A DNA stretch of 64,000 nt from an uncultured Bacilli bacterium (GCA_934086395.1 CAKOIE010000001.1:1-64000), one strand, 5' to 3'; shown: positions 37,870-47,641, counted from the first letter of the stretch. The notes: generated by a model not told the origin, from the letters alone. Program-made: numbers and translations.

Positions 37870-37952
37870 TATTCCTCCTATATATTTATATTACCACAAA
37901 TATTTATAAATATTTAAAATTTGAAGTATATTTGACATCTAATTAACAAAAA

Positions 37953-37972
37953 AAGTGCCTATTTTAGCACTT
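37953..37972 (-). terminator. Terminator of rpmE
   Basis: AAGTGC (37953-37958) pairs with GCACTT (37967-37972), followed on the minus strand by TTTTTTTG, directly at the rpmE stop codon. Confidence 0.8.
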
Positions 37973-38174
37973 AATTTAAATTATATTTCTTATTGAATTT
38001 TTCTACAGTACCAGTTTTCTTAGCAGTTTTGCTCATTTCTGGATTATATGCTGGTGAGCATGCACTACATGTTTCAACAAAATGTGTTGGTTTATTAGAT
38101 TTTGTTTGGAAAGTATGTCCACAAGCACAAGTTACTGTACAATCTACAAATGATGGATGTAAATTTTTCTTCAT
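37971..38174 (-). CDS. rpmE: Ribosomal protein bL31
   Basis: This 67-aa protein begins MKKNLHPSF and has the zinc-binding type of L31 (VTCACGHTFQTKS, VETCSACSPAYN), so it is the C+ form active when zinc is available. The ending VEKFNKKYN is typical. A good ribosome site precedes it. In Bacillus rpmE also lies in the murA-prfA neighbourhood. Confidence 0.95.
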   Translation of the reverse strand: MKKNLHPSFVDCTVTCACGHTFQTKSNKPTHFVETCSACSPAYNPEMSKTAKKTGTVEKFNKKYNLN

Positions 38175-38287
38175 CTTTTATTCTCCTTCCGCCATGATTT
38201 AAATTAAATCATAGAAATTCGTTTTACTTCGATAGTATAACATATATTTGAAAAATTGCAAGAGACAAATATACTTTGTCCATTAAA

Positions 38288-39382
38288 TTATGATTTAATT
38301 TGTTCCCATGTTAAGTTTAAATCAGTTCGTCCAAAATGACCATAAGCTGCTAAATTGTAATAGATAGGATTTAATAAATCTAATTCCTTAATGATATTAT
38401 CAACACTGAAGTTAAAGTTTTTATTAACATAATCATAGATTTTTTCTATATGTACTTTATTAGTGTTAAAAGTATTTATGTATACTGATATGGGATGTTC
38501 TTTCCCAATAGCATAAGCAAGCTCTATTTCACATTTATCTGCTAAATTATGAGCAACTATATTTTTGGCAACATATCTAGCATAATATGCACCGCTTCGA
38601 TCTACTTTTGATGGATCTTTACTGCTAAAGCAACCACCACCTACTTTACCTATTCCACCATAAGTATCTGCAACTATTTTACGACCGGTTGTACCGCTAT
38701 CGCCAAATGAACCGCCAATTGTAAATTTACCGCTAGTATTAATTAATATTTTGGTATTTTCGTCTAGTAACTCTTTTGGTATTATCGGTTTTATTACCTC
38801 ATCTATAATTAAATTTTTCAATTCTTCATAATCAATATTTTCTTTATGTTGACTTGCGATGATTATTGTATCAACTCTTTTAGGTAAATCATTTTCATAT
38901 TCAATTGTTACCTGAGTTTTTCCATCTGGCTCTAATATTGAGTCTTTGGCTTGCTTTCTTACATCAGTTAATCTTTTAGCGAGTTTATTTGCTAAAAGAA
39001 TAGTCAATGGCATATATTCTTTTGTTTCATTAGTTGCATATCCAAACATGATTCCTTGATCTCCTGCCATTATTTTATCTTTATTTACAGCATTATTAAT
39101 TTCAATTGATTGTTTATTTACCTTAACTATTACATTATACTCTTCCGTATAACCAATTTCTTTTAATACTTGTTTAGCTAGTTGTTCATAATTAAGTTTA
39201 GCATTTGTTGTTGCTTCTCCATAAATTAATATTAAGTCATCCTTAATTGTTGCTTCTACTGCCATTTTACTATTTTTGTCTTGTTTTAAGGCCTCATCTA
39301 AAATATAATCACTTATTTTGTCACATATTTTATCTGGATGTCCTTCCGTTACAGATTCACTTGTTAAATAATAATTTTTCAT
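38288..39382 (-). CDS. metK: S-adenosylmethionine synthetase
   Basis: This 364-aa enzyme makes S-adenosylmethionine from methionine and ATP. It has TSESVTEGHPDKICDKISD at the start, AGDQGIMFGYA near 115, DGKTQVTIEY near 165, GGSFGDSGTTGRKI near 235, the phosphate-binding loop GGGCFSSKDPSKVDRSGAYYAR near 258 (Cys where Ala is usual) and AAYGHFGR near the end. It is a little shorter than the usual 380-400 aa but motif-complete. A SAM riboswitch controls it. Confidence 0.96.
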   Translation of the reverse strand: MKNYYLTSESVTEGHPDKICDKISDYILDEALKQDKNSKMAVEATIKDDLILIYGEATTNAKLNYEQLAKQVLKEIGYTEEYNVIVKVNKQSIEINNAVNKDKIMAGDQGIMFGYATNETKEYMPLTILLANKLAKRLTDVRKQAKDSILEPDGKTQVTIEYENDLPKRVDTIIIASQHKENIDYEELKNLIIDEVIKPIIPKELLDENTKILINTSGKFTIGGSFGDSGTTGRKIVADTYGGIGKVGGGCFSSKDPSKVDRSGAYYARYVAKNIVAHNLADKCEIELAYAIGKEHPISVYINTFNTNKVHIEKIYDYVNKNFNFSVDNIIKELDLLNPIYYNLAAYGHFGRTDLNLTWEQIKS

Positions 39383-39410
39383 AATCTACCTCTTTCCATT
39401 TTTATCAAAA

Positions 39411-39531
39411 ATAAAAAACTCTTGAAAGAGTTAGTAATAAATCTCTTTCATCGATATTAGCATTACCACCTTGCCTTAAGTAGGTTGGTATGAGTTCTTA
39501 GAGCTAATTCTCTCCCTCATTCTTGATAAAA
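39411..39531 (-). promoter_or_regulatory. S-box (SAM-I) riboswitch with terminator upstream of metK
   Basis: Read on the minus strand, the leader has P1 TTTTATC (39531-39525) pairing with GATGAAA (39452-39446), then GAGGGAGAGAATTAGCTC, CCAACC and AAGGTGGTAATGCTAA in the S-box order. An intrinsic terminator AACTCTT/AAGAGTT followed by TTTTTTATTTTT lies at 39411-39432. GAAAGAG of P1 (39449-39443) is complementary to CTCTTTC in the terminator arm, giving the alternative antiterminator. SAM would stabilise P1 and stop transcription. Confidence 0.88.
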
Positions 39532-39585
39532 TTAATATTATTTATTTAACGTATTATTTCTAATACATTTTTATATTATCATATT

Positions 39586-40671
39586 TTAGTTATTTTGTGA
39601 ATATTCATATAAATAATACGATACTTCTTTAAGATTTATTGAGTTATTGTTAAAAGTTAAAGTTAACAACTTAGTTTGTTTATTAAAATTTAAATTATCA
39701 ATTTTTCCATAATAGTCTTTATTATTAGTTTTAAGATAATAATTCATATTAGAATCTATAATCATTTCAATATTAGCATTTTTTAAGTAGTACTTTACTT
39801 TATTTATTTTGGTTTTATCAATATTATTGTCTAAAATTAAACCATTTTTATCAATTTTGATTGAAGCTGTTTCTGGTTCGCAGGTTCCTAAATATTCTAT
39901 CAAATTATCAGAAAAATATTCTGAATAATCACTTGCTAATTTTAGCTTATTATTACTTATTCGATATGTTTTATTATTTATAGAAAAATAGAAATCACTA
40001 TAAAGATTACAGGCAATTGGTTTATGTTTTTCTATAACACTTTCTGTTTTGGCATCAATAACATTATATATTAATTTACTATATTTTTTATTAAATTCTT
40101 CTAATGCATGTTCTTTTAAAATATCGCTATCTGTATCAATCCCATCAGGGATTTCAATAATATAAATTTTATTTGATGTAATCGCAATAAAACTGTAAAT
40201 TGTTACATCTGCTGAACTAAAATAATTGAAATATTTTATATCGTCTTTAATATTAGAATCTATTTTCCATTTATTATTAACTTTCCAAAACAATTTGCTA
40301 TTTTCTATTTTTAAAAAAGGTATATAATCAAATTCAAATACTTTGTTGGAATTGTTTTCACTTGATTTATAAGCAAATGTTTCAGAATTTATTTTTTGAT
40401 ACAAATTATTATCCATGGTATATTCATATTCATTTAATTCATCAATATTTACAAATTTGATTTCTTCATTATTTAATTTTGATAGATCAAATTCATTATT
40501 TTCATCTTTTTGGAAAGATATAGTTGTTGTCGTGGTTATTGTACTCGAGTCTAATTCAGGTTGTTTTTTTAAATTATTAGTTTTAAATATTAAGACTATT
40601 AAAAGTGCAATTACAATTGCAAATAGGATTGTTAAGAGAATTATTATTTTTTTATTATTATTAGTTTCCAT
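39586..40671 (-). CDS. Membrane-anchored hypothetical protein with Thr-rich linker
   Basis: This 361-aa protein has a short Lys/Asn-rich start, one membrane helix (residues of about 8-28, IIILLTILFAIVIALLIVLIF), then NNLKKQ, a Thr-rich linker (SSTITTTTT) and a large Asn/Lys-rich extracytoplasmic region without known domains. The first 45 residues closely resemble those of the neighbouring protein at 40832-41602, showing duplication of the anchor module. Function unknown. Confidence 0.65.
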   Translation of the reverse strand: METNNNKKIIILLTILFAIVIALLIVLIFKTNNLKKQPELDSSTITTTTTISFQKDENNEFDLSKLNNEEIKFVNIDELNEYEYTMDNNLYQKINSETFAYKSSENNSNKVFEFDYIPFLKIENSKLFWKVNNKWKIDSNIKDDIKYFNYFSSADVTIYSFIAITSNKIYIIEIPDGIDTDSDILKEHALEEFNKKYSKLIYNVIDAKTESVIEKHKPIACNLYSDFYFSINNKTYRISNNKLKLASDYSEYFSDNLIEYLGTCEPETASIKIDKNGLILDNNIDKTKINKVKYYLKNANIEMIIDSNMNYYLKTNNKDYYGKIDNLNFNKQTKLLTLTFNNNSINLKEVSYYLYEYSQNN

Positions 40672-40754
40672 AAAACTTCACGCTTTCTATTTTAATATTA
40701 TCAAATATACTAGTGTTAATGATAATTTTAAATTTAAAAGTTATTAATTTACTT

Positions 40755-40830
40755 AAATTTTACATTAAATTTTAATGTGGAATGGTTATAACTTATCAAC
40801 AAATATAGAAAAAAGAAGATGTTACTCTTC
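40755..40830. repeat. Duplicated flanking segment, copy 1
   Basis: This stretch, including TTAATGTGGAAT, an ATCAACAAAT block and an AAGAAGATGTTACTCTTCTT terminator hairpin, is closely matched at about 41685-41760 (ATAATGTGGAAT, TTAACAAATAAA, GAAGGTGTTAT). It shows that the duplication of the anchored-protein genes included their flanks. Confidence 0.55.
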
Positions 40831-40831
40831 T

Positions 40832-41602
40832 TTATATTCTTTCGATTTTTTCTAAATAAAAGTTTCCATTTGCTTTATTAAATATATAGATTTTTTCTGA
40901 AAGAGATGGCACTATGTCGCCTACGCCAGAAATATAGTCATATCCATATATATATAATTTATTATTTAATTCGTATGCTACTAATAAACCAGTAGAAATT
41001 AAGCCTACTCCTCCACATCCATGATATCCTGAAAAGACAAATGAATCTGTTTCTTTTACATATTGATATGTTCCACAAGCTCCATATTCAAAATCTTCTT
41101 TTGGCATTGTTGCTGATGGACCATATAATTCCTTTTTCTTTGAAATAAAATCTTTATATTTTATACTTTTTACTTTGTTATCTTCTGGACAGTTAATGTT
41201 TTCAGGAAATACCTTATTGCATTCTACCATTGTACCTTTAGCTTTATCTGCAACAACATTATTTTCATCGGAAATAACGTCATTATCAGAACGATATTTT
41301 GATATTAGTTCTTTGGCTTTAGTCATATCGTATTCTTCACAATTATATGAAGAACATAAATTTAAAAAATATGCTTCGGCTGCTGATGATTCATCATCTT
41401 GATTTGGATTTGAAGAAGGATTTATATTGGTTGGCGTAGTTGTTGTAGTTGTTGATTTTGTAGTAGTTGGAGTTGAATTAGTTTGTTTTTTTAGATTACT
41501 TGTTATAAATATCAACGCTATTAAAAGTCCTATAATAACTGCAAATAAGATTCCTATTAGTATTATTAATTTTTTATTTTCTTTATTTTCTTTTGTTTCC
41601 AT
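40832..41602 (-). CDS. Membrane-anchored hypothetical protein with Thr-rich linker (paralogue)
   Basis: This 256-aa protein (start ATG 41602; a GTG two codons earlier is possible) has the same anchor module as its neighbour: METKENKENKK, a membrane helix at about 12-33, SNLKKQ and a Thr/Pro/Ser linker. The outer region of about 180 residues has several Cys (LNLCSSYNCEEYD, NCPED, YGACGTYQ, YHGCGG), suggesting disulfides. No domain is recognised. Confidence 0.65.
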   Translation of the reverse strand: METKENKENKKLIILIGILFAVIIGLLIALIFITSNLKKQTNSTPTTTKSTTTTTTPTNINPSSNPNQDDESSAAEAYFLNLCSSYNCEEYDMTKAKELISKYRSDNDVISDENNVVADKAKGTMVECNKVFPENINCPEDNKVKSIKYKDFISKKKELYGPSATMPKEDFEYGACGTYQYVKETDSFVFSGYHGCGGVGLISTGLLVAYELNNKLYIYGYDYISGVGDIVPSLSEKIYIFNKANGNFYLEKIERI

Positions 41603-41763
41603 AAACACTCACACTTTCTAAAATAATATTATCATATTAACAAAATATATTGATAATTTAATTTATATGTTAAGGATTATTTACTTAGATTTTACATAAA
41701 ATTATAATGTGGAATACTTTATTGTTATTAACAAATAAAAAAGAAGGTGTTATCCATCTTTAT

Positions 41764-43020
41764 CTATTCATCTATTATTTTAATATTCGCTCCTACTGTT
41801 GTTAGTTTGGTTACTATGTTTTCATAGCCTCTTAAAATATGTTCTATATTTGTTATGGTTGTTGTTCCTTTAGCAATCATTCCAGCAAGCAGCATAGCAG
41901 CTCCAGCTCTAAGGTCAGTTGCTTCAACTGTTTCACCATGTAAACATGTTTTTCCGTGAATCATGGCTACTTTGCCATCTAAATCAATATTAGCTCCCAT
42001 TTCATTTAAATATTTGATATGTCTCATTCTATTTTCATAGATTGTTTCTTCAAAAATACTTGTTCCTTCACACTGTGTTAAAAGAGTACTCATTGGTTGA
42101 CCTAAATCAGTTACAAAACCAGGATAAACTAAGGTTTTTATGTTAACTGGCTCTAGTTTATCTACCTTGTTAATGATTACATGATTATCTTTTACATCTA
42201 GTGATGCACCGGCTTCTTTAAGTTTAGATATTACACTTGTTAAATGTTCGGGGATTATTCCATCTATTTTTAAATTATTACCAAGAAGGGTTCCAATCAT
42301 CATATAGGTTCCTGCTTCGATACGGTCAGGAATAACAGTTATTTCGCCATCATGTAGTTCATCTACACCTTCTATTGTGATAGTATCTGTTCCTAATCCA
42401 GTAATTTTAGCTCCCATACTATTTAGAAACTGGCCAATATTTATTATTTCTGGCTCTTTCGCTACATTGTGAATAACGGTTGTTCCTTTGGCTCTAACGG
42501 CAGAAAACATAATATTTATAGTTGCTCCTACTGAGGCAAACTCAAGAAATATATTATTACCAATTAATTCTTTGGCTTCAATAATATAATTTATATCATC
42601 TTCTACTGTTATGTTTGCTCCTAACTTTTCAAAACCAGCTGTATGGTAATTTATTGGACGAGCTCCAATTGTACATCCACCTGGGTATGATACTTTAGCA
42701 TAACCAAAACGTGATAATAAACATCCCATAAAATAATATGATGCACGCATTTTAGATGCTATATCTTTAGGAATAAATTCATTATGAATGTTTGAATTAT
42801 CAATATAAAGGATATCTTTATCTAATTCAACTTTTGATCCTAATAATTTTAATATTTCTAATAATAATTTAACGTCGCTTATTTTAGGAACATTTTTAAT
42901 AATACATTTTCCTTTTGTTAATACGGATGCAGGGATTAAAGCAACAACACTATTTTTGGCACCACTTATTTTTATTGTACCAGATAATTCTTTCTGGCCT
43001 TCTATAATTAGTTTTTTCAT
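41764..43020 (-). CDS. murA: UDP-N-acetylglucosamine 1-carboxyvinyltransferase
   Basis: This 418-aa enzyme performs the first committed step of peptidoglycan synthesis, adding enolpyruvate to UDP-GlcNAc. It shows ISGAKNSVVALIPASVL near residue 17, SYPGGCTIGARPINYHTAGFEKLGA near 113 with the catalytic Cys, and YPGFVTDLGQPMSTLLTQ plus EDRMRHIKYL-like ENRMRHIKYLNEMGA near 330. AAAGG precedes the ATG. It belongs to the prfA-spoIIR-murA core block. Confidence 0.95.
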   Translation of the reverse strand: MKKLIIEGQKELSGTIKISGAKNSVVALIPASVLTKGKCIIKNVPKISDVKLLLEILKLLGSKVELDKDILYIDNSNIHNEFIPKDIASKMRASYYFMGCLLSRFGYAKVSYPGGCTIGARPINYHTAGFEKLGANITVEDDINYIIEAKELIGNNIFLEFASVGATINIMFSAVRAKGTTVIHNVAKEPEIINIGQFLNSMGAKITGLGTDTITIEGVDELHDGEITVIPDRIEAGTYMMIGTLLGNNLKIDGIIPEHLTSVISKLKEAGASLDVKDNHVIINKVDKLEPVNIKTLVYPGFVTDLGQPMSTLLTQCEGTSIFEETIYENRMRHIKYLNEMGANIDLDGKVAMIHGKTCLHGETVEATDLRAGAAMLLAGMIAKGTTTITNIEHILRGYENIVTKLTTVGANIKIIDE

Positions 43021-43076
43021 AAAAAAGTTACCTTTCTAAATATAATATAATATTTTAGTTTGTTTTAGTCAAATAT

Positions 43077-43610
43077 CTAAGTAAATAATTTACAAATATT
43101 GACAATTGATATCAATATTAATAATATTATTCCTATAAGTGATGCTTTTTCTTTCCATACTTTTTGAGAATACTTTCCTAGAATTAATCCCATATAAGTA
43201 ATTGTTCCAGCACATAATGAGAATATTATTGGTGGTATGATTATTTTATCAGTTAAGGCTTTTAAGCCAATTCCTACTGAAAAGCTATCAAGAGAAACTG
43301 AAAGCGCATATAAAAAGATGCTTAATAAGGAATTTATTTTAGTTACTTTATCATTATTTCGATCTTTATACATAAGAAACGCTAGATATAATAGGATTAT
43401 GGTCATGATAATTTTAGGGTTGATATTTATTACCGATAAAATTTGATTGCCTAAAAATAAACCAATTAAGGGCATAACAAAGTGCATTATACTAACTACA
43501 ATGGGAATTAATATAAATCTATTTTTTGATAAATGGGTTGTTCCGATGGAGAGAGCAATGGAAAAGGCATCCATAGAAAGTGCTACTCCAATTAAAAAAA
43601 TACTTAACAA
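43077..43610 (-). CDS. mntP: Putative manganese efflux protein, MntP/YtaF-like
   Basis: This 177-aa membrane protein has six predicted helices in two repeated halves, each with the family signature: GVALSMDAFSIALSIG near residue 7 and ALSVSLDSFSVGIGL near 100. The acidic residues in these signatures are those needed for Mn2+ export in MntP. Bacillus ywlD (mntP) sits in the same spoIIR-prfA neighbourhood. YtaF-type proteins are close relatives, so substrate is not certain. Confidence 0.82.
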   Translation of the reverse strand: MLSIFLIGVALSMDAFSIALSIGTTHLSKNRFILIPIVVSIMHFVMPLIGLFLGNQILSVININPKIIMTIILLYLAFLMYKDRNNDKVTKINSLLSIFLYALSVSLDSFSVGIGLKALTDKIIIPPIIFSLCAGTITYMGLILGKYSQKVWKEKASLIGIILLILISIVNICKLFT

Positions 43611-43631
43611 AAGATCACCTAGTTAAGTATA

Positions 43632-44147
43632 TTATTTAAACTTTTCAATTATACTAGAAATAAATAATTTGTATTCAACATCATTTGTTGTTTCGTTATT
43701 TTCAAGTAAACATAATGGAGGAAATAAGGTACACCACCAATTTTTTCCTAGACCATTACCAATTGTTATTACTAATGAGTTATAAACTCCTGCTTCATAA
43801 ACTACTCCTTTGTATGTTTTACTTGGAAAATAGTTTAAACCATAATCTAATTTGTAATTATCACTTTTTAAAAATTCATGAATTTGAATGTTGATAAAGT
43901 CTAGGTTATCAACAATTATTTTATCTACTTCTTCGGTAGTTGTAGCATTTTTAGTTAAATCTATAAGGACTTTCTCAATGTGATCTTTAAGTTCTAGTTT
44001 AGTTTCTATATCTAATTCACTATCTGATGATGCAATTACTCTAAATCGAATAGAGTCAGTTGGGATTATTACTTCATTTTGATTTTTATTTTTTATTAAG
44101 GTTAAACTTAAAATAATTATTGATAAACATATTAAAGTATTTTTCAT
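43632..44147 (-). CDS. spoIIR: Stage II sporulation protein R
   Basis: This 171-aa secreted protein has an N-terminal signal (residues 1-20) and the SpoIIR motifs IRFRVIASSDSELDIETKLELKDHIE and NWWCTLFPPLCLLE. Made in the forespore, SpoIIR triggers SpoIIGA to process pro-sigma-E in the mother cell. Its position next to prmC-prfA is the one conserved in Bacillus. The start codon follows a hairpin (GATTACCC with GGGTAAT, 44152-44185) whose 3' arm contains part of the ribosome site. Confidence 0.92.
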   Translation of the reverse strand: MKNTLICLSIIILSLTLIKNKNQNEVIIPTDSIRFRVIASSDSELDIETKLELKDHIEKVLIDLTKNATTTEEVDKIIVDNLDFINIQIHEFLKSDNYKLDYGLNYFPSKTYKGVVYEAGVYNSLVITIGNGLGKNWWCTLFPPLCLLENNETTNDVEYKLFISSIIEKFK

Positions 44148-44194
44148 TAAAAAATTACCCTTTCTAAAATAATATTGGGTAATCTTTTTATTTT

Positions 44195-44935
44195 TTATTC
44201 ACTATATATAAAAGCATAACGGTTTTTACCTGCTAAATCTTTTTCAATAACTATATTATCACTTGGAAAATACTTCTTACATAATTTGTACATATCTTCT
44301 TTATGATCTTCATCTATTTCAAAAGCAATAAGATGTTTTTTGGCAATTTGTTCTTTAGCTATTTTTAATATTTGTTCATAATAAATTAATGGGTTTGTAT
44401 TAGAAACAAAGATAGCTTCTTTTGGCTCATAAAGAACATTTTGATTATAATTAGAATCTTCTTCTATATAAGGAGGATTACTTATTACAATACTTATATT
44501 TTCAGGTAATTCGTAATTAAAAATATCTTGATTTTGAAAATCTACATTTACATTATTTAATTTAGAATTTTCTATAGCGACTTTTAGGGCTTCATTACTT
44601 TTATCAATTGCTGTAATATTTAAAGAAGGTATTTCTTTTTTTAAAGTTATTGCTATAACACCAGAACCAGTTCCTAAATCAATTAAATTGGAATTTTCTA
44701 AATTTAGACTTTTAATTAATTTAATAGTTTTTTCAATTAAAGTTTCTGTTTCAAATCTGGGAATTAAAACATTTTCATTTACTTTAAAGGGATAACCATA
44801 AAATGATACGTCTCCTATTAAATAGGCAATTGGATAGCCTTCATCTATTTTAGCAATAACTTCTTCTAAGTTATCATATTTTTTACATAGTAAATTCCAA
44901 TCTAAGTTGCTGATATTTTCAGGTTTATTCCTCAC
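44195..44935 (-). CDS. prmC: Peptide chain release factor N5-glutamine methyltransferase
   Basis: This 246-aa enzyme methylates the Gln of the GGQ motif in release factors. It has the SAM-binding segment [15 protein letters not shown] near residue 100 and the diagnostic NPPY motif ([13 protein letters not shown]) near 165. The N-terminal part is shorter than usual. It overlaps the end of prfA by 11 bp, so enzyme and substrate are translated together. Confidence 0.94.
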   Translation of the reverse strand: MRNKPENISNLDWNLLCKKYDNLEEVIAKIDEGYPIAYLIGDVSFYGYPFKVNENVLIPRFETETLIEKTIKLIKSLNLENSNLIDLGTGSGVIAITLKKEIPSLNITAIDKSNEALKVAIENSKLNNVNVDFQNQDIFNYELPENISIVISNPPYIEEDSNYNQNVLYEPKEAIFVSNTNPLIYYEQILKIAKEQIAKKHLIAFEIDEDHKEDMYKLCKKYFPSDNIVIEKDLAGKNRYAFIYSE

Positions 44936-45983
44936 CTTGCATTTTCCTTCTTTGATCTTCTGTTATTAAGGCTTCTATAATTGGATCTAAGTTTCCTTCC
45001 ATTACACGATCTAGTTCCATAATACTAAAGTTAATACGATGATCGGTTACACGATTTTGTGGATAATTGTATGTTCTTATTTTTTCTGAACGATCTCCTG
45101 ATCCAATCATACTCTTACGAGCTGTACCTGTTTCATTATTTTGTTTTTGCATTTCGGCATCATATAATCTAGATTTTAAAACAACCATGGCTCTTTCTTT
45201 ATTCTTTATTTGACTTCTTTCATTTTGACAAGTTACAACAATACCAGTTGGAATATGAGTTACACGAACAGCTGAGTCAGTTGTATTTACTCCTTGTCCA
45301 CCTTTACCACTTGAACGATAAACATCAACACGAACATCTTCTGGCTTAATCTCAATATCAACATCTTCAACTTCAGGCATTACTAAAACAGTTGCAGTAG
45401 ATGTATGAATACGTCCAGCTGTCTCTGTTTCAGGAACTCTTTGAACACGATGAACTCCGCTTTCAAATTTTAATTTAGAATAAACATTATCACCTTTAAT
45501 AGAACATTCAATGGTTGAAAAGCCACCTGAATCTCCTTCAACAGCATGAGTTGCTTCTAACTTCCAACCAACTTTTTCAGCATATTTTGAATACATTCTA
45601 AATAAGTCACCAGCAAAAATATTGGCTTCATCACCACCTGCTGCTCCTCTAATTTCCATGATAATATCTTTTCCATCATTTTCATCTTTAGGTAAAAGTA
45701 GTATTTCAATTTCTTTAGTTAAAGAGGCAAGTTTATCCTTTTTTTCATCTAGTTCAATTGATGCTATTTCATGCATTTCAGGGTCCATTACTAGTTCCTT
45801 TAAGCCTTCTATTTCAGAAACTAAAGCCTTATATTCGGCATATTTATTTACAGCTTCTTCTATGCTACCTTTTTCCTTTGATAATTTCTTTTGTTTATTA
45901 AAATCTGATAATACTTCTGGTTTTAATAATTCTTCATTTATTTCATTATATCTATTAGTTAATAGTTCTAATCTATCTATCAT
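44925..45983 (-). CDS. prfA: Peptide chain release factor 1
   Basis: This 352-aa factor ends translation at UAA and UAG. The GGQ loop [20 protein letters not shown] is near residue 225. The codon-recognition segment reads [19 protein letters not shown]1's PxT tripeptide is seen here as PET. The C-terminal [15 protein letters not shown] is typical. First of the prfA-prmC pair. Confidence 0.95.
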   Translation of the reverse strand: MIDRLELLTNRYNEINEELLKPEVLSDFNKQKKLSKEKGSIEEAVNKYAEYKALVSEIEGLKELVMDPEMHEIASIELDEKKDKLASLTKEIEILLLPKDENDGKDIIMEIRGAAGGDEANIFAGDLFRMYSKYAEKVGWKLEATHAVEGDSGGFSTIECSIKGDNVYSKLKFESGVHRVQRVPETETAGRIHTSTATVLVMPEVEDVDIEIKPEDVRVDVYRSSGKGGQGVNTTDSAVRVTHIPTGIVVTCQNERSQIKNKERAMVVLKSRLYDAEMQKQNNETGTARKSMIGSGDRSEKIRTYNYPQNRVTDHRINFSIMELDRVMEGNLDPIIEALITEDQRRKMQGEE

Positions 45984-46017
45984 TGTTATCCTCCTTTATA
46001 TAAGAAAAAAGAATTAG

Positions 46018-46449
46018 TTACATCATATCAGAATCTAAATCGTCACTATCTTCATCAATGATTACTAAATCTTGTAAATCGTTATCGGTATCATCTTCTG
46101 GATTTGAATCATCATCATAATTATCTTCTGAATTTTCTTCTTCAATATCTTCTTCGTTTTCAATTAACATATCTTCGTCTTCATCTTCATCAACAATCAT
46201 TTTAGTACTATGATTAATTTTTAAATCTACAAATCCATTATCTATCATAGTTAATCTTTTATCAGTAATTATTAATTCAAAAAATTCTTCGATGTCATCT
46301 TCAAAAGTTGATTCTGGTAAATCCATAGCTTTAATTACTTCTTTAAATAAATCCTGAATTTTAATTTTTTTATTTGTATCTTTTAATATTAAGTAGGCTA
46401 CATCATTATATGATAAAGTATCTTTTTCTTCATCAGTTAATTTAATCAT
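46018..46449 (-). CDS. rpoE: DNA-directed RNA polymerase delta subunit
   Basis: This 143-aa protein has the HARE-HTH N-terminal domain (SYNDVAYLILKDTNKKIKIQDLFKEVI) and a very acidic, disordered C-terminal tail of Asp/Glu from about residue 85. The combination is specific to the Firmicutes delta factor, which displaces nucleic acids from core polymerase and speeds recycling. It lies upstream of prfA with a separate ribosome site. Confidence 0.92.
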   Translation of the reverse strand: MIKLTDEEKDTLSYNDVAYLILKDTNKKIKIQDLFKEVIKAMDLPESTFEDDIEEFFELIITDKRLTMIDNGFVDLKINHSTKMIVDEDEDEDMLIENEEDIEEENSEDNYDDDSNPEDDTDNDLQDLVIIDEDSDDLDSDMM

Positions 46450-46587
46450 TATAAATCCTCTTTCCTAAACCATTATATGTGTTATTTATAAATATGATAA
46501 TGGCTTTTTTTAACACTTATGATTTTATCATAATATTGTAGGTTGTCAATAGAAAATTTTATTAAGATGCATACAATGTAAAATAAA

Positions 46588-46620
46588 AAATAAGTAAGCA
46601 TTTATTTTTCTTACTTATTT
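46588..46620 (-). terminator. Terminator of the 60-aa gene
   Basis: AAATAAGTAAG and CTTACTTATTT form an 11-bp stem followed on the minus strand by TTTTATTTTAC, just after the stop codon at 46628. Confidence 0.75.
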
Positions 46621-46627
46621 AATATTT

Positions 46628-46810
46628 TTATCTTGTAAAACTAGGTTTTGTATCATGTTTAAATTCTGGAAGAACACTTACTGTTTGTAAATATTCATGA
46701 AGACTTTTTAAACTATCAGCATTTAATTTTCCTTTTTCAACATGATCTATTAATGTAGATACACTTTGTTTTAAAGTTTCAAATTCTTCAACTGTTATTG
46801 TTGTTTTCAT
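46628..46810 (-). CDS. Small hypothetical protein
   Basis: This 60-aa soluble protein has a helical hairpin pattern (ITVEEFETLKQSVSTLIDHVEKGKLNADSLKSLHEYL). GGGG/AAGGGGG precedes its ATG at good distance, and it has its own terminator, so it is likely expressed alone. Not recognised. Confidence 0.6.
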   Translation of the reverse strand: MKTTITVEEFETLKQSVSTLIDHVEKGKLNADSLKSLHEYLQTVSVLPEFKHDTKPSFTR

Positions 46811-46892
46811 TGTAATCCCCCTTACGGGTTAGTATTATAGCATATTGCAAGAATAAATGCAACCATTTGTTTGTTAGTGTTATAAATTCGTA

Positions 46893-47504
46893 TCAATGCT
46901 TGGATTTGTAGTTTTGATTATAATATTTTTTGGTATATTTATCTAATTCATTTATAAAGATATTTGCATAATGTCTAATTTCTTGTTGTTCAAAAATATT
47001 TTGTAGATAATCTTCTAAAATGATTTGTTCACAAAGTTTAATTGCTTCTTCGATAGAGCCTGTTAATGGTATTTTAGTTATAAAATTAGAATTATCAGGC
47101 AATTGACAATATAAAAAATATAATTCAGCTTTTAAATCTTTCTTTGTAAATGATTCTAAGCCATCAAATAAAGTAAAATTATTAAAGTAAAAATCAGATA
47201 ATGCTTTTTTTCTAATATCTAAATATTTATTTAATTTAATTTTTAGGGCGTCTTCTGGTTCATTTTTTTCATTTTGTGTTAAACTATGAGTATTTAGTTC
47301 TTCTATAAGTATTTCATTTGCTTCATTTATTTGTTTGGTTATTTTTTCAGCTAAGTCTTGTTGTTCTTTTGATGAAGTTGCAAATTTATCAGGATGCCAT
47401 TTAATTATTAATTTCCGATAAGATGATTTTAATTCTTCAAATGTATAATTAACTGGTAATTTAAATAGTTTTCTTGCTTCATAAAGATTCATTTTATTAT
47501 CCAT
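46893..47504 (-). CDS. J-domain protein, tandem copy A
   Basis: This 203-aa protein has an N-terminal J domain (residues of about 5-65: YEARKLFKLPVNYTFEELKSSYRKLIIKWHPDKF with the HPD motif) that should stimulate a DnaK ATPase. A helical C-terminal region follows without zinc finger or substrate domain. The start is ATG 47504, with AAGGAG 10 bp upstream. The promoter TTGTAT-17-TACAAT lies within what a longer reading would make coding. A near-identical copy follows at 47710. Confidence 0.8.
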   Translation of the reverse strand: MDNKMNLYEARKLFKLPVNYTFEELKSSYRKLIIKWHPDKFATSSKEQQDLAEKITKQINEANEILIEELNTHSLTQNEKNEPEDALKIKLNKYLDIRKKALSDFYFNNFTLFDGLESFTKKDLKAELYFLYCQLPDNSNFITKIPLTGSIEEAIKLCEQIILEDYLQNIFEQQEIRHYANIFINELDKYTKKYYNQNYKSKH

Positions 47505-47598
47505 TTTATATTTTCTCCTTTTGATGTCGTATATTGTAGCATATATATTAGGAAAATACAACTATTTAAATGTATATAAATTAAAAATCAAAATTAAA

Positions 47599-47641
47599 AG
47601 ACTTATTGCAGTTTTTCCAATCAAAACCTGAAATAAGTCTA
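47599..47641 (-). terminator. Terminator between the two J-domain genes
   Basis: AGACTTATT (near 47599) pairs with AATAAGTCT (near 47641) around a long loop. Minus-strand reading ends CTTTTAATTTT. Confidence 0.55.
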
